Assembly: GCF_034313845.1 (NCBI RefSeq)
Contig: NZ_JAVIWN010000004.1
Origin: Actimicrobium sp034313845
Lineage (GTDB): Bacteria; Pseudomonadota; Gammaproteobacteria; Burkholderiales; Burkholderiaceae_D
Strand: one strand, 5' to 3'
Length of the DNA: 64,000 nucleotides
The notes under the pieces were generated by a model, which made no database searches, had not been told where the DNA came from, and saw only the letters and a list, made by a program, of their open reading frames with translations. Shown here in pieces: positions 14,811-24,370 of this stretch. How positions within the stretch are numbered: position 1 is the first letter of the stretch; each line of letters begins with the position of its first letter. A program made the translations under genes and the position numbers.

Positions 14811-17699
14811 ATGTCCGATAACAAACCGAACAAACCCGCCGGCAAAGCCGCAGGAAAACCTGCCAGCAAGTATCCGGTCAACATGCCCGACACGCCGTTC
14901 CCGATGCGCGGCGACCTCGCCAAGCGCGAGCCGCAATGGATCAAGTCGTGGCAGGAAAAAAAGCTGTACGAACGCGTGCGCAAGGCCGCCAAAGGGCGTC
15001 CACTGTTCGTGCTGCATGACGGCCCGCCATATGCCAATGGCGACATTCACATCGGCCATGCGGTCAATAAGGTATTGAAGGACATCGTGGTCAAGTCGCG
15101 CAATCTGGCCGGCTTCGATGCACCGTATGTGCCGGGCTGGGATTGCCATGGCATGCCGATCGAGATCCAGATCGAAAAACAATACGGCAAGAGCTTGCCA
15201 ACGGCCGACGTGCTGGAAAAATCGCGTGCCTATGCGACCGTCCAGATCGAACGCCAGAAGCTCGATTTCATCCGGCTGGGCGTGCTCGGCGAATGGGACA
15301 ATCCGTACACCACGATGAACTTCGGCAATGAAGCCGACGAGCTGCGCGCCCTCGGCACCATCCTGCAAAAAGGCTATGTGTACCGTGGCCTCAAACCGGT
15401 CAACTGGTGCTTCGATTGCGGTTCGGCGCTGGCCGAAGCCGAAGTCGAATATCAGGACAAGCGCGACCCGGCCATCGATGTCGGCTTCGCCTTTGCCCAG
15501 CCCGAAAAAATCGCCGCTGCCTTTGGCCTGGCTGCGCTGCCGACCGAGCGCGGCTACTGCGTGATCTGGACCACGACACCGTGGACCATCCCGGCCAATC
15601 AGGCCATGAACGTGCATCCCGAATTCGATTACGCGCTGGTGCACACCACGCGTAACGGCGAACCGCTGCTGCTGATCCTTGCGCTGGACCTGGTCGAAGC
15701 CTGCCTGAAACGCTACGGACTGGAAGGCAGCGTGATCGCTACCTGCAAGGGCGAGGCCTTGTCACTGATCGCCTTCAGGCATCCGCTGGCCGACACCGAT
15801 CCCGGCTATGACCGCCTCTCGCCGATCTATCTGGCCGAGTATGTTGCGCTCGATACCGGTACCGGCATTGTTCACTCGTCACCGGCCTATGGCGTCGACG
15901 ACTTCTTGTCCTGCCGCGCGCATGGCATGAAGGATGACGAGATGCTTAACCCGGTGATGGGCGATGGCCGCTATGCGTCAGGGTTACCGTTCTTCGGCGG
16001 CATGACGATCTGGGAAGCCTCGAAGCCGATCTGCAGCAAGCTCGATGAAGCCGGTGCGCTGTTGAAGCTGGTGATGTTCGATCACAGCTACATGCATTGC
16101 TGGCGCCATAAGACGCCGATCATCTACCGCGCCACGTCGCAGTGGTTTGCCGGTATGGATCGCACGCCCAAAGATGGCGGCCCGACCTTGCGCGAAACCG
16201 CGCTGGCCGGCATCGACGCGACCACGTTTTATCCGGGATGGGGCAAGGCACGCCTGCACGGGATGATTGCCAACCGGCCTGACTGGACGCTGTCACGGCA
16301 ACGCCAGTGGGGTGTGCCGATGGCATTCTTCGTGCACAAGGAAACCGGTGACCTGCATCCGCGTACGCCGGAGCTGCTCGAAGAAATTGCCCAGCGCGTT
16401 GAAGTCGCCGGCATCGATGCCTGGCTGACCATTGAGCCGAGAGACTTGCTGGGCGACGAGGCCGACCAGTACATCAAGAACAAGGACACGCTCGACGTCT
16501 GGTTCGATTCCGGCACCACGCATCAGACCGTGCTGCGTGGCTCGCATGCACAGTCGTCGCACTTCCCGGCTGACCTGTACCTCGAAGGCTCGGACCAGCA
16601 TCGCGGCTGGTTCCATTCGTCATTGCTGACGTCGTCGATGCTCAATGGCTGCGCCCCCTACAAGACCTTGCTCACGCATGGTTTTGTTGTCGATGGCGAA
16701 GGAAAAAAAATGTCCAAGTCGGTCGGCAACGTGGTCGCGCCGCAAAAAATCGTCGACTCGCTCGGTGCCGACATCCTGCGCCTGTGGGTGGGTTCGACCG
16801 ACTATTCGGGCGAACTGTCGATCTCCGACGAAATTCTCAAGCGCGTCACCGAAAGCTATCGTCGTATCCGTAATACGCTGCGTTTTTTGCTGGCCAATAC
16901 GTCGGACTTCGATGCGACGGTCAATGCCATACCCGTTGCCGACATGCTCGAAGTGGACCGCTACGCGCTGGCTCGCATCACGCAATTGCAGGCCGAAATC
17001 ATGGCGCATTACGAGATCCATGAATTCCAGCCGGTGACATCGAAGCTGCAGATGTACTGCTCGGAAGATCTTGGTGGCTTCTATCTGGATGTGCTGAAGG
17101 ACCGGCTTTACACCGCCGGTGTCGGGTCGGTCGCGCGTCGCTCGGCCCAGACTGCGCTCTGGCATATCACGCACACTTTGCTGCGCCTGATGGCACCGGT
17201 CCTGTCGTTCACGGCCGAAGAAGCGTGGGCACTCTTTGCCGATCCGGTCGCCTTCGCGGCCAGCGACGAGACCATCTTCACGCAAACCGGCTGGGTCGTG
17301 CCGGCGGTGGCAGGGGCCGATGCCTTGCTTGAGCGTTATGCCGCCTTGCGTGACGTGCGCACCGAAGTCTCGAAGCAGCTCGAAGAAGTACGGATCGCCG
17401 GTGGCATCGGCTCATCGTTGCAAGCTGAAATCGAACTGCGTGCCAGTGGCGCGAAATTCGATTTGCTCACTAGCCTGGGCGATGACTTGCGCTTCGTGAT
17501 GATTACGTCGCAAGCAAGCGTCACTCAGGTCACGGCCGAGACCGACGAATCGGTGATCGTCACGCCCTCCACCGAACAAAAATGCGAGCGTTGCTGGCAT
17601 TATCGGGCCGATGTGGGCCGCGATGCGGCGACGCCGGAACTGTGCGGCCGCTGTGTGGCCAATCTGTTTGGTGCCGGTGAAACGCGTTATTTTGCGTAA
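14811..17699 (+). CDS. ileS: Isoleucyl-tRNA synthetase
   Basis: 962-residue class I synthetase charging tRNA-Ile. The HIGH motif (GDIHIGHAVNK, around residue 84), the KMSKS motif (around 637) with the preceding DGEGK, the WDCHGMPIE editing/Rossmann segment and a C-terminal zinc site of two Cys pairs (CERCW, CGRC) are intact. I start at ATG 14811; an upstream in-frame GTG at 14763 has no family support. The N-terminal stretch is Lys/Pro-rich. It precedes lspA by 37 nt. Confidence 0.97.
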   Translation: MSDNKPNKPAGKAAGKPASKYPVNMPDTPFPMRGDLAKREPQWIKSWQEKKLYERVRKAAKGRPLFVLHDGPPYANGDIHIGHAVNKVLKDIVVKSRNLAGFDAPYVPGWDCHGMPIEIQIEKQYGKSLPTADVLEKSRAYATVQIERQKLDFIRLGVLGEWDNPYTTMNFGNEADELRALGTILQKGYVYRGLKPVNWCFDCGSALAEAEVEYQDKRDPAIDVGFAFAQPEKIAAAFGLAALPTERGYCVIWTTTPWTIPANQAMNVHPEFDYALVHTTRNGEPLLLILALDLVEACLKRYGLEGSVIATCKGEALSLIAFRHPLADTDPGYDRLSPIYLAEYVALDTGTGIVHSSPAYGVDDFLSCRAHGMKDDEMLNPVMGDGRYASGLPFFGGMTIWEASKPICSKLDEAGALLKLVMFDHSYMHCWRHKTPIIYRATSQWFAGMDRTPKDGGPTLRETALAGIDATTFYPGWGKARLHGMIANRPDWTLSRQRQWGVPMAFFVHKETGDLHPRTPELLEEIAQRVEVAGIDAWLTIEPRDLLGDEADQYIKNKDTLDVWFDSGTTHQTVLRGSHAQSSHFPADLYLEGSDQHRGWFHSSLLTSSMLNGCAPYKTLLTHGFVVDGEGKKMSKSVGNVVAPQKIVDSLGADILRLWVGSTDYSGELSISDEILKRVTESYRRIRNTLRFLLANTSDFDATVNAIPVADMLEVDRYALARITQLQAEIMAHYEIHEFQPVTSKLQMYCSEDLGGFYLDVLKDRLYTAGVGSVARRSAQTALWHITHTLLRLMAPVLSFTAEEAWALFADPVAFAASDETIFTQTGWVVPAVAGADALLERYAALRDVRTEVSKQLEEVRIAGGIGSSLQAEIELRASGAKFDLLTSLGDDLRFVMITSQASVTQVTAETDESVIVTPSTEQKCERCWHYRADVGRDAATPELCGRCVANLFGAGETRYFA

Positions 17700-17736
17700 T
17701 CCTGTTTAACTTTGCTTTTTTTGACTGACTGATTCC

Positions 17737-18237
17737 ATGGCTACCAAAAACCGTTTTTCGACCAAGCCACAATCGGGCCTCGGCGCGTGGCTGGGCATCG
17801 CAGCGATCATCGTCCTGATTGACCAGCTGACCAAGATCACGATCACCAAGCTGTTCACGTATGGCGAATCGCTACCGGTCACGTCTTTTTTTAATCTGGT
17901 GCTGGCCCATAACCAGGGTGCGGCGTTCAGCTTCCTGGCCAATGAGTCTGGCTGGCAGCGATATTTCTTTACTGCTCTCGGTACTGCTGCGGCCGTCTTT
18001 ATCATCTACCTGCTCAAACGCAATGCCGGTCAGCGCCTGTTTTGCTGGGCGCTGACACTGATCCTTGGCGGCGCTATTGGTAATGTCATCGATCGCGGCA
18101 TGCACGGCTACGTGATCGACTTCCTCGATATCCATCTCGCCGGCTGGCACTGGCCAGCTTTCAACGTGGCCGATAGCACCATCTGTATCGGTGCCATCCT
18201 GTTCGTCCTCGACGAACTGCGCCGCGTCAACAAATAA
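17737..18237 (+). CDS. lspA: Lipoprotein signal peptidase II
   Basis: 166-residue inner-membrane aspartic protease that cleaves prolipoprotein signal peptides before the lipid-modified cysteine. Four hydrophobic segments are visible, together with the catalytic-region motifs NVIDRGMHGYVIDF and FNVADS (the two aspartates) and the HNQGAAFSFLA motif. Its substrates would include the lipoproteins encoded in this window. It sits between ileS and coaBC. Confidence 0.96.
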   Translation: MATKNRFSTKPQSGLGAWLGIAAIIVLIDQLTKITITKLFTYGESLPVTSFFNLVLAHNQGAAFSFLANESGWQRYFFTALGTAAAVFIIYLLKRNAGQRLFCWALTLILGGAIGNVIDRGMHGYVIDFLDIHLAGWHWPAFNVADSTICIGAILFVLDELRRVNK

Positions 18238-18252
18238 CCCAGCGGAGTCGTC

Positions 18253-19458
18253 ATGGATCTGGCAGGAAAACATATCGTACTGGGACTGACCGGCGGCATC
18301 GCCGGTTACAAGGCTGCCGAACTGACGCGGGCGTTGATCAAGTCTGGTGCCACCGTGCAAGTGGTCATGACCGATGCGGCGACCCATTTCATGACGCCAG
18401 TGACGATGCAGGCACTGTCTGGCCATCCGGTCTACACCGATCAATGGGATGCCCGGATCGCCAACAACATGGCGCATATCGACCTGACCCGCAACGCCGA
18501 TGCCATCGTCATTGCGCCCTGCTCGGCCGACTTCATCGCCAAGCTGGCACAGGGCCGCTGTGATGATTTGCTCTCGACCTTGTGCGTCGCACGGCCCGCC
18601 ATGCTGCCGCTGTTGGTCGCCCCGGCAATGAATGTCGAGATGTGGCAAAACGCCGCTACCCAACGCAATGTCAAACAGCTCGTCGCCGATGGTGTGCAGA
18701 TTCTCGGCCCGGATGCAGGCGACCAGGCCTGCGGCGAAACCGGCATGGGCCGCATGCTCGAACCGATGCAGCTGCTCGACGACGTGATTGCCGCATTCCA
18801 GCCCAAGGTGTTGCTCGGCAAACGTGTCCTGATTACGGCCGGTCCGACCTTTGAACCGATCGATCCGGTGCGCGGCATCACCAATTTGTCGTCGGGAAAA
18901 ATGGGTTACGCGCTGGCTCGTGCGGCCCGCGAAGCCGGTGCCGAAGTGATGCTGGTGTCCGGCCCGACGGCCCTCGCCACACCGACCGGCGTACAGCGCA
19001 TCGATGTGCAGACGGCGCAGCAAATGTTCGATATCGTCCTCAGCCACGCAAGCGGCCAGGATCTCTTCATCGCGGTCGCCGCCGTTGCCGACTGGCGCGT
19101 CACCAACGCCAGCGAACAGAAGCTGAAAAAAACTGCCGATGGTGCGATGCCGCCGCTCGAATTTTCGTCCAATCCGGATATCCTCGCGACGGTCGCCGCG
19201 CTGCCGGACAAGCCCTATTGCGTCGGATTTGCAGCCGAGTCCGAGGACCTGCTCAAGCACGGCAAGGCCAAGCGCGCCCGCAAGGGCGTCCCGTTACTGG
19301 TCGGCAACATCGCTCACTCCACCTTCGGCAAAGACGACAACGAACTGGTGCTGTTCGATGCCAATACCGAGATTCATTTCCCGCCTGCGCACAAACAGAT
19401 CCTGGCGCGTCAGCTGATCACCGAGATCAGCGAACGCCTGCGCATGCATGTCCACTGA
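18253..19458 (+). CDS. coaBC: Bifunctional phosphopantothenoylcysteine decarboxylase / phosphopantothenate-cysteine ligase
   Basis: 401-residue CoA biosynthesis enzyme. The N-terminal flavoprotein decarboxylase (CoaC) domain shows GGIAGYKAAEL, the active His in NMAHIDL, the APAMNVEMW motif and the active-site Cys in QACGETGMGRM. The C-terminal ligase (CoaB) domain shows TAGPTFEPIDPVRGITNLSSGKMG and a KKTADG-like lysine segment. A GGAG site precedes the ATG. The end overlaps the first possible start of dut. Confidence 0.96.
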   Translation: MDLAGKHIVLGLTGGIAGYKAAELTRALIKSGATVQVVMTDAATHFMTPVTMQALSGHPVYTDQWDARIANNMAHIDLTRNADAIVIAPCSADFIAKLAQGRCDDLLSTLCVARPAMLPLLVAPAMNVEMWQNAATQRNVKQLVADGVQILGPDAGDQACGETGMGRMLEPMQLLDDVIAAFQPKVLLGKRVLITAGPTFEPIDPVRGITNLSSGKMGYALARAAREAGAEVMLVSGPTALATPTGVQRIDVQTAQQMFDIVLSHASGQDLFIAVAAVADWRVTNASEQKLKKTADGAMPPLEFSSNPDILATVAALPDKPYCVGFAAESEDLLKHGKAKRARKGVPLLVGNIAHSTFGKDDNELVLFDANTEIHFPPAHKQILARQLITEISERLRMHVH

Positions 19459-19465
19459 CTCCGCC

Positions 19466-19921
19466 ATGACCCTCAAAACCATCGCCATCAAAATCCTCGA
19501 TCCGCGCATGCAAAACCTGTTGCCGGCCTATGCCACCAGCGGCAGTGCGGGCCTTGACTTGCGTGCCTGCCTCGATGCACCTCTGACCCTTCAGCCCGGG
19601 GAAACCCATCTGGTGCCGACCGGCCTGGCGATCCATCTTGCCGATCCCGGTTATGCCGCGATGATTTTGCCGCGCAGCGGGTTAGGTCACAAACACGGCA
19701 TCGTGCTGGGGAACTTGGTCGGGCTGATCGACTCCGACTACCAGGGTCAATTGATGGTATCGACCTGGAATCGCGGTCAGACTGCATTCACGCTGGAACC
19801 CATGGACCGGCTTGCCCAACTGGTGATCGTGCCAGTGCTGCAGGTCGGTTTTCATGTGGTCGAGGACTTTGCCGACAGCACCCGCGGCGAAGCAGGTTTC
19901 GGTAGTACCGGAAAACATTAA
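19466..19921 (+). CDS. dut: Deoxyuridine 5'-triphosphate nucleotidohydrolase
   Basis: 151-residue trimeric dUTPase hydrolysing dUTP to dUMP and PPi, supplying dTMP synthesis and keeping uracil out of DNA. All conserved motifs are present: GSAGLDLRA, PRSGLGHKHGIVLGN, GLIDSDYQGQL, and the C-terminal GEAGFGSTG. The ATG at 19466 gives the usual N terminus; an earlier in-frame ATG at 19448 overlaps the end of coaBC. The stop overlaps the next start (TAATG). Confidence 0.96.
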   Translation: MTLKTIAIKILDPRMQNLLPAYATSGSAGLDLRACLDAPLTLQPGETHLVPTGLAIHLADPGYAAMILPRSGLGHKHGIVLGNLVGLIDSDYQGQLMVSTWNRGQTAFTLEPMDRLAQLVIVPVLQVGFHVVEDFADSTRGEAGFGSTGKH

Positions 19922-21048
19922 TGGAGAAAAAAATGCTTGAAGTGGTTGAACTGACTAGACAGCATTGCCGTTCAACCTTGATCGCCCTCGGCGTTGCCGC
20001 ACTACTGGCCGCCTGTGCGACACCCGCCCCGACCACAGCACCTGATTCATCCTCCTCGACCGTTACCAAAGCAGCCGCACCGTTACCGGCAGCGCCAGCG
20101 CCGGTGCCGGTGGTGACATCGGCAGAAGAGACCGCGTTACGTCAGTTAGTCGACCTGCAAGACCGACTGGATCGGGTAGCGGGTCCTCTGCTGGTCAACA
20201 ATCCGGCACTGTGCAAACGCAATGCACGCCGCTTGCTCGGTTTCACTGCAAAGACCAAATATTCCTATTCGACCGAATTCACCCCTGCCGCACAAAAGCT
20301 GCTCCAGCTCGACGAACGCTTGCGCGTGACCGGTGTGCTCCCCGGTAGCGGAGCCGACAAGGTCGGCGTTCTACGCGGCGATATTTTGCTTTCGGTTAAT
20401 GAGAAATCGCTACCGCAAGGCCCTAACGCCGAACGTCAGACCGCGGCGTTATTGGCGCCGATGGTGACGTCCCGCGGCAATGTCAAACTGACCGTCTTGC
20501 GGAACAACCGCCAGATGGTGTTCGACGTGCCACTCACGATGGCCTGCGCGTTCCGGGTTGAACTGGGCAATACCGATGCCGTCAACGCGTATTCCGATGG
20601 CTACCGCGTACTGGTAACACGCGGCATGCTTGCCTATGCCAAATCCGATCAGGATCTCGCGTATGTGCTGGCGCGCGAGATGGCCCACAACGCGCTGAAC
20701 CATCCCGTGCGATTGCGTAGCAGCGCCACCATCGCCGGTGTGATCGACAATCTGATCCGGGTCAATCCCGACCTGGGGATGATCAACGGCACTGCCGGTA
20801 TCAAGCCTTATAGCCAGAGCATTGATGCAGCGGCAGATGTGATGGCGCTCTTCATGACAGCGCGGGCCGGTGTCGACATTGATGGTGCATCGGCATTCTG
20901 GGAGCGTCTTGCAAACCAGTATCCGATCGCAACGACCAATGGCTACACGGCGCTGCATCCAGCAACAACCTACCGGCTCGCGGCGATTGACAAGGCAACG
21001 GCGGATATTCACGCCAAACAAGCGATGCAAAAACCGTTGATCCCCTGA
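19921..21048 (+). CDS. PDZ-containing M48-like lipoprotein with degenerate zinc motif
   Basis: 375-residue exported protein. A signal sequence ends in a lipobox (LLAACA, Cys37), followed by a Pro/Ala/Thr-rich linker, a PDZ-like domain (about 130-205, LPGSGADKVGVLRGDILLSVN) and an M48-peptidase-like region. The zinc motif expected as HExxH reads REMAH (VLAREMAHNALNH, about residues 244-256), so the first zinc ligand is Arg. Catalysis by the usual mechanism is therefore unlikely, unless the fold binds metal differently. An alternative ATG at 19933 has a better-placed GGAG. It is coupled to dut by a one-base overlap and followed by a terminator. Confidence 0.75.
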   Translation: MEKKMLEVVELTRQHCRSTLIALGVAALLAACATPAPTTAPDSSSSTVTKAAAPLPAAPAPVPVVTSAEETALRQLVDLQDRLDRVAGPLLVNNPALCKRNARRLLGFTAKTKYSYSTEFTPAAQKLLQLDERLRVTGVLPGSGADKVGVLRGDILLSVNEKSLPQGPNAERQTAALLAPMVTSRGNVKLTVLRNNRQMVFDVPLTMACAFRVELGNTDAVNAYSDGYRVLVTRGMLAYAKSDQDLAYVLAREMAHNALNHPVRLRSSATIAGVIDNLIRVNPDLGMINGTAGIKPYSQSIDAAADVMALFMTARAGVDIDGASAFWERLANQYPIATTNGYTALHPATTYRLAAIDKATADIHAKQAMQKPLIP

Positions 21049-21059
21049 TTTGTACACGT

Positions 21060-21098
21060 AAAAAAAGCCCGGATCGTTTGCACGATCCGGGCTTTTTT
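21060..21098. terminator. Bidirectional Rho-independent terminator
   Basis: AAAAAAGCCCGGATCG (21061-21076) and its perfect complement (21083-21098) flank a 6-nt loop, with A-run and T-run on either side. It serves both the M48-like gene (+) and clpA (-), which converge here. Confidence 0.92.
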
Positions 21099-21114
21099 AT
21101 TGACGCCTGGATGA

Positions 21115-23418
21115 CTACTCGACTTCGAGCGTCTCTTGCGATGCGGCTGGCGGAGGCGTGCTGTCACCATCCGAAAAGTCCAGTTTGATCTGGTCCTTGT
21201 CGTCGAGATCGACGGTCACCTTGCCGCCGCTGACCAGCTTGCCGAACAGCAGTTCGTCGGCCAGTGCTTTGCGGATCATGTCCTGAATCAGACGCGCCAT
21301 TGGTCGTGCGCCCATCAGCGGATCGAAGCCCTTCTTGCCAAGGAAACTTCTCAGCTTTTCGGTAAAGATCGCATCGACTTTTTTCTCATGCAATTGTTCT
21401 TCCAGTTGCATCAGGAACTTGTCGACGACGCGCAAGATGATCTCTTCGTTCAAGGCACCGAAGCTGATAATCGAATCAATCCGGTTTCGGAATTCAGGCG
21501 TAAACATCCGCTTGATATCTTCCATCTCGTCGCCGGCTTCCTTCTTCTCGGTGAAACCGATCGAGCGTTTCTGCAGGCTTTCGGCACCGGCGTTGGTCGT
21601 CATGACAATGATCACATTGCGGAAATCTGCCTTGCGACCGTTGTTGTCCGTCAGCGTACCGTGGTCCATCACCTGCAACAGGATATTGAAAATATCCGGA
21701 TGGGCTTTTTCGATTTCATCGAGCAGCAAGACAGCATGCGGCTTCTTGGTAATGGCTTCTGTCAGCAACCCGCCCTGATCGAAACCGACGTAGCCCGGTG
21801 GCGCACCAATCAGACGACTGACTGCATGGCGCTCCATGTATTCCGACATGTCGAACCGGATCAGTTCGATACCGAGAACGAATGCCAGTTGCTTGGCAAC
21901 CTCGGTCTTGCCGACACCAGTCGGACCGGAAAACAGGAACGATCCAATCGGCTTGTCGGTCTTGCCCAGACCCGCACGTGCCATCTTGATCGCTGACGAC
22001 AACGCTTCGATCGCTGGCTCCTGCCCGAAGACGACATTTTTCAAGTCGCGCTCAATCGTTTGCAATTTACTGCGGTCATCCTGGTTGACGGACTGCGGCG
22101 GAATGCGTGCGATCTTGGCGATGATGTCCTCGATCTCGGCTTTGCCAATCGTCTTTTTCTGCTTCGACTTCGGCAGGATGCGTTGCGCAGCACCCGCTTC
22201 ATCGATCACGTCGATGGCCTTGTCCGGCAGATGGCGATCGTTGATGAACCGTGCGGCGAGTTCAGCAGCCGTGGTCAGTGCCGACGCGGAATACTTGATA
22301 CCGTGATGTTCTTCAAAGCGCGATTTCAGACCACGCAAAATCTGGATGGTTTGCTCGACGGTTGGCTCGTTAACATCGACTTTCTGGAAGCGACGTGACA
22401 GCGCATGATCTTTTTCAAATACCCCGCGATACTCGGTGTAGGTGGTCGCCCCAATGCACTTTAGCTGACCGCTGGACAAAGCGGGCTTCAACAAGTTCGA
22501 TGCATCGAGTGTCCCACCGGAGGCCGCACCGGCTCCGATAATGGTGTGAATCTCATCGATGAACAGGATGCCATTCGGGCTGTCTTTGAGCTGTTTGAGA
22601 ACGGCTTTCAGACGCTGCTCGAAGTCGCCCCTGTACTTGGTACCTGCGAGTAGCGCACCCATATCGAGCGAGTAGACGACCGCATCTTGCAGGATTTCCG
22701 GCACTTCCTTTTGCGTGATGCGCCATGCCAAGCCCTCGGCAATCGCGGTCTTGCCAACGCCAGCTTCACCTACGAGTAGTGGATTGTTTTTACGACGACG
22801 GCAAAGTGTTTGGACGACCCGCTCAAGCTCTGGCTCACGGCCGATCAATGGATCGATCTTGCCTTCAAGCGCCAGCTTGTTCAGGTTTTGCGTAAATTGG
22901 TCCAGAGGACTTTCTTTTTGCTGCCCGTCAGCCGGTGCTTCTTCACCGCTTTCAGGTGCTTTTTGCGGCTCGGCCTGCTGGTCCTTGCGCACGCCGTGCG
23001 AAATAAAGTTGACTACATCAAGACGGGTTACCCCTTGCTGATGCAGGTAATACACCGCATGAGAATCTTTTTCGCCAAAAATTGCTACCAGTACGTTCGC
23101 GCCGGTGACTTCTTTTTTGCCATTCGACGCAGATTGCACATGCATGATGGCACGCTGGATCACGCGCTGGAATCCCAGCGTTGGCTGCGTGTCTACCTCG
23201 CTAGCACCAGGGACAGTGGGCGTGTTGTCCGCAATAAAATTAGTCAGCGTTTTGCGCAGATCTTCAATATTGACGGCGCACGCTCTCAGCACTTCCGCCG
23301 CAGAGGGATTATCCACCAGGGCCAAAAGCAAATGTTCTACAGTAATAAATTCGTGACGAGCTTGCCGTGCTTCGACAAACGCCATGTGCAAACTAACTTC
23401 CAGTTCCTGCGCAATCAT
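21115..23418 (-). CDS. clpA: ATP-dependent Clp protease ATP-binding subunit ClpA
   Basis: 767-residue Hsp100 unfoldase feeding ClpP. There are two N-terminal Clp-N repeats (1-140), then AAA+ D1 with GEAGVGKT (about 215-222) and D2 with GPTGVGKTE (about 495-503), plus Walker B LLLDEIEKAHPD and a SIGF tetrapeptide in the ClpP-contacting loop. I start at ATG 23418, which overlaps the clpS stop by 4 nt. ClpS encoded upstream delivers N-degron substrates to it. Confidence 0.97.
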   Translation of the reverse strand: MIAQELEVSLHMAFVEARQARHEFITVEHLLLALVDNPSAAEVLRACAVNIEDLRKTLTNFIADNTPTVPGASEVDTQPTLGFQRVIQRAIMHVQSASNGKKEVTGANVLVAIFGEKDSHAVYYLHQQGVTRLDVVNFISHGVRKDQQAEPQKAPESGEEAPADGQQKESPLDQFTQNLNKLALEGKIDPLIGREPELERVVQTLCRRRKNNPLLVGEAGVGKTAIAEGLAWRITQKEVPEILQDAVVYSLDMGALLAGTKYRGDFEQRLKAVLKQLKDSPNGILFIDEIHTIIGAGAASGGTLDASNLLKPALSSGQLKCIGATTYTEYRGVFEKDHALSRRFQKVDVNEPTVEQTIQILRGLKSRFEEHHGIKYSASALTTAAELAARFINDRHLPDKAIDVIDEAGAAQRILPKSKQKKTIGKAEIEDIIAKIARIPPQSVNQDDRSKLQTIERDLKNVVFGQEPAIEALSSAIKMARAGLGKTDKPIGSFLFSGPTGVGKTEVAKQLAFVLGIELIRFDMSEYMERHAVSRLIGAPPGYVGFDQGGLLTEAITKKPHAVLLLDEIEKAHPDIFNILLQVMDHGTLTDNNGRKADFRNVIIVMTTNAGAESLQKRSIGFTEKKEAGDEMEDIKRMFTPEFRNRIDSIISFGALNEEIILRVVDKFLMQLEEQLHEKKVDAIFTEKLRSFLGKKGFDPLMGARPMARLIQDMIRKALADELLFGKLVSGGKVTVDLDDKDQIKLDFSDGDSTPPPAASQETLEVE

Positions 23419-23723
23419 GCTTCCTCCATCACGCATTGCAGGGGGTGCCCCGCCTTTCTTGCGTGTGTTAACACCAATTCGACTTTAGTGGACGCGATAT
23501 CCTTGGGGTACACGCCGCACATCCCTTTACCATCGCGATGCACCATCAGCATGATCTGGGTGGCGTTTTCGCGATCCTTGTTGAAGTATTCCTGAATGAT
23601 GGCCACGACGAACTCCATCGGCGTGTAGTCATCATTGAGTAAATACACTTGGTACATCGACGGCGGCTTGAGTTTCTGAGTCTGCCGGACGAGTACTGTG
23701 CCGTTTTCGTGCTTGGTTGCCAT
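23415..23723 (-). CDS. clpS: ATP-dependent Clp protease adaptor ClpS
   Basis: 102-residue adaptor that binds N-terminal destabilising residues and hands substrates to ClpA. The core YQVYLLNDDYTPMEFVV includes the conserved NDDYTPMEFV substrate pocket, and MVHRDGKGMCGVY follows. ATG 23723 fits the family; an upstream start at 23744 adds seven residues. It is translationally coupled to clpA. A short palindrome ACTACTGTAGT (23745-23755) lies just upstream. Confidence 0.96.
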   Translation of the reverse strand: MATKHENGTVLVRQTQKLKPPSMYQVYLLNDDYTPMEFVVAIIQEYFNKDRENATQIMLMVHRDGKGMCGVYPKDIASTKVELVLTHARKAGHPLQCVMEEA

Positions 23724-24068
23724 GCGTGTATCTAAGTCCTTCAACTACTGTAGTCACAACAAATAATAATGAATGTCCCGAAGCGCAGATTGATATTACG
23801 CGCTTTCAGGATTAGTCGCAGGTGGCGCTACTGCGGGAGAATTCAAGAGTGTTTTTTTGTTGCAACTAAACACGTATCCGACAATGGCCCAGCCGCTCCG
23901 TAGAAAATCTTGACTTCATTATTTTTTTCGCGAACAATGAATTGTCTTGACAAGTAACGTAATTGAAACTGTCAATGCAAAGGGGGCAAGTTTTAAGAAG
24001 GGGCAACGTCAATTCAGGCTTCCTGCTTTTACGGCTCGTGTGATCAAGCAAATTGGAAAGACGCTTTT
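23724..24068. other. Intergenic region with the long 5' leader of the cold-shock gene
   Basis: 345 nt between the divergent clpS and csp. It is AT-rich and holds the csp promoter region and an apparent leader of 100-125 nt, as is usual for cspA-type messages whose leader refolds with temperature. I see no separate gene. Confidence 0.5.
23910..23938 (+). promoter_or_regulatory. Candidate promoter of the cold-shock gene
   Basis: TTGACT (23910-23915) and AACAAT (23933-23938) are 17 nt apart, matching 5/6 and 4/6 of the sigma-70 consensus, implying a leader of about 125 nt. A perfect TTGACA at 23947-23952 has no good -10 partner. Confidence 0.35.
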
Positions 24069-24272
24069 ATGGCAACAGGTACAGTCAAGTGGTTCAACGA
24101 CTCCAAGGGTTTCGGATTCATTACTCCGGACGATGGTGGTGAAGATTTGTTTGCACACTTCTCCGCAATCCAGATGAATGGTTTCAAAACTCTGAAAGAA
24201 GGTCAAAAAGTTCAGTTCGAAGTCACGCAGGGCCCCAAAGGCAAGCAAGCTTCCAACATTCAGGCTCCCTGA
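24069..24272 (+). CDS. Cold-shock protein (CspA family)
   Basis: 67-residue single-domain nucleic-acid-binding protein acting as an RNA chaperone. RNP1 KGFGFITP and RNP2-like LFAHFS are intact on the five-stranded OB fold, beginning MATGTVKWFNDSKG. The long AT-rich upstream leader fits cold-induced post-transcriptional control. A terminator follows 25 nt after the stop. Which csp paralogue it corresponds to cannot be decided from the sequence alone. Confidence 0.95.
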   Translation: MATGTVKWFNDSKGFGFITPDDGGEDLFAHFSAIQMNGFKTLKEGQKVQFEVTQGPKGKQASNIQAP

Positions 24273-24298
24273 TCAGTTCATAAGACTGACCACAGCAC

Positions 24299-24323
24299 AA
24301 CCCCGCCAACGCGGGGTTTTTTG
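24299..24323 (+). terminator. Rho-independent terminator of the cold-shock gene
   Basis: CCCCGC (24301-24306), loop CAAC, GCGGGG (24311-24316), extended by flanking A/T pairs and followed by TTTTTT. Confidence 0.88.
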
Positions 24324-24370
24324 TTGTCATGCGTTCTGACTATTGACAATAAAACTCGTCGCCTTTCCCA

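Noticed and set aside
17872..19260. Minus-strand open frame of 462 codons
   Set aside because: Antisense to lspA and coaBC, both firmly identified.
23947..23952. Perfect TTGACA as the csp -35 element
   Set aside because: No acceptable -10 hexamer lies 16-18 nt downstream; the TTGACT at 23910 has a better partner.
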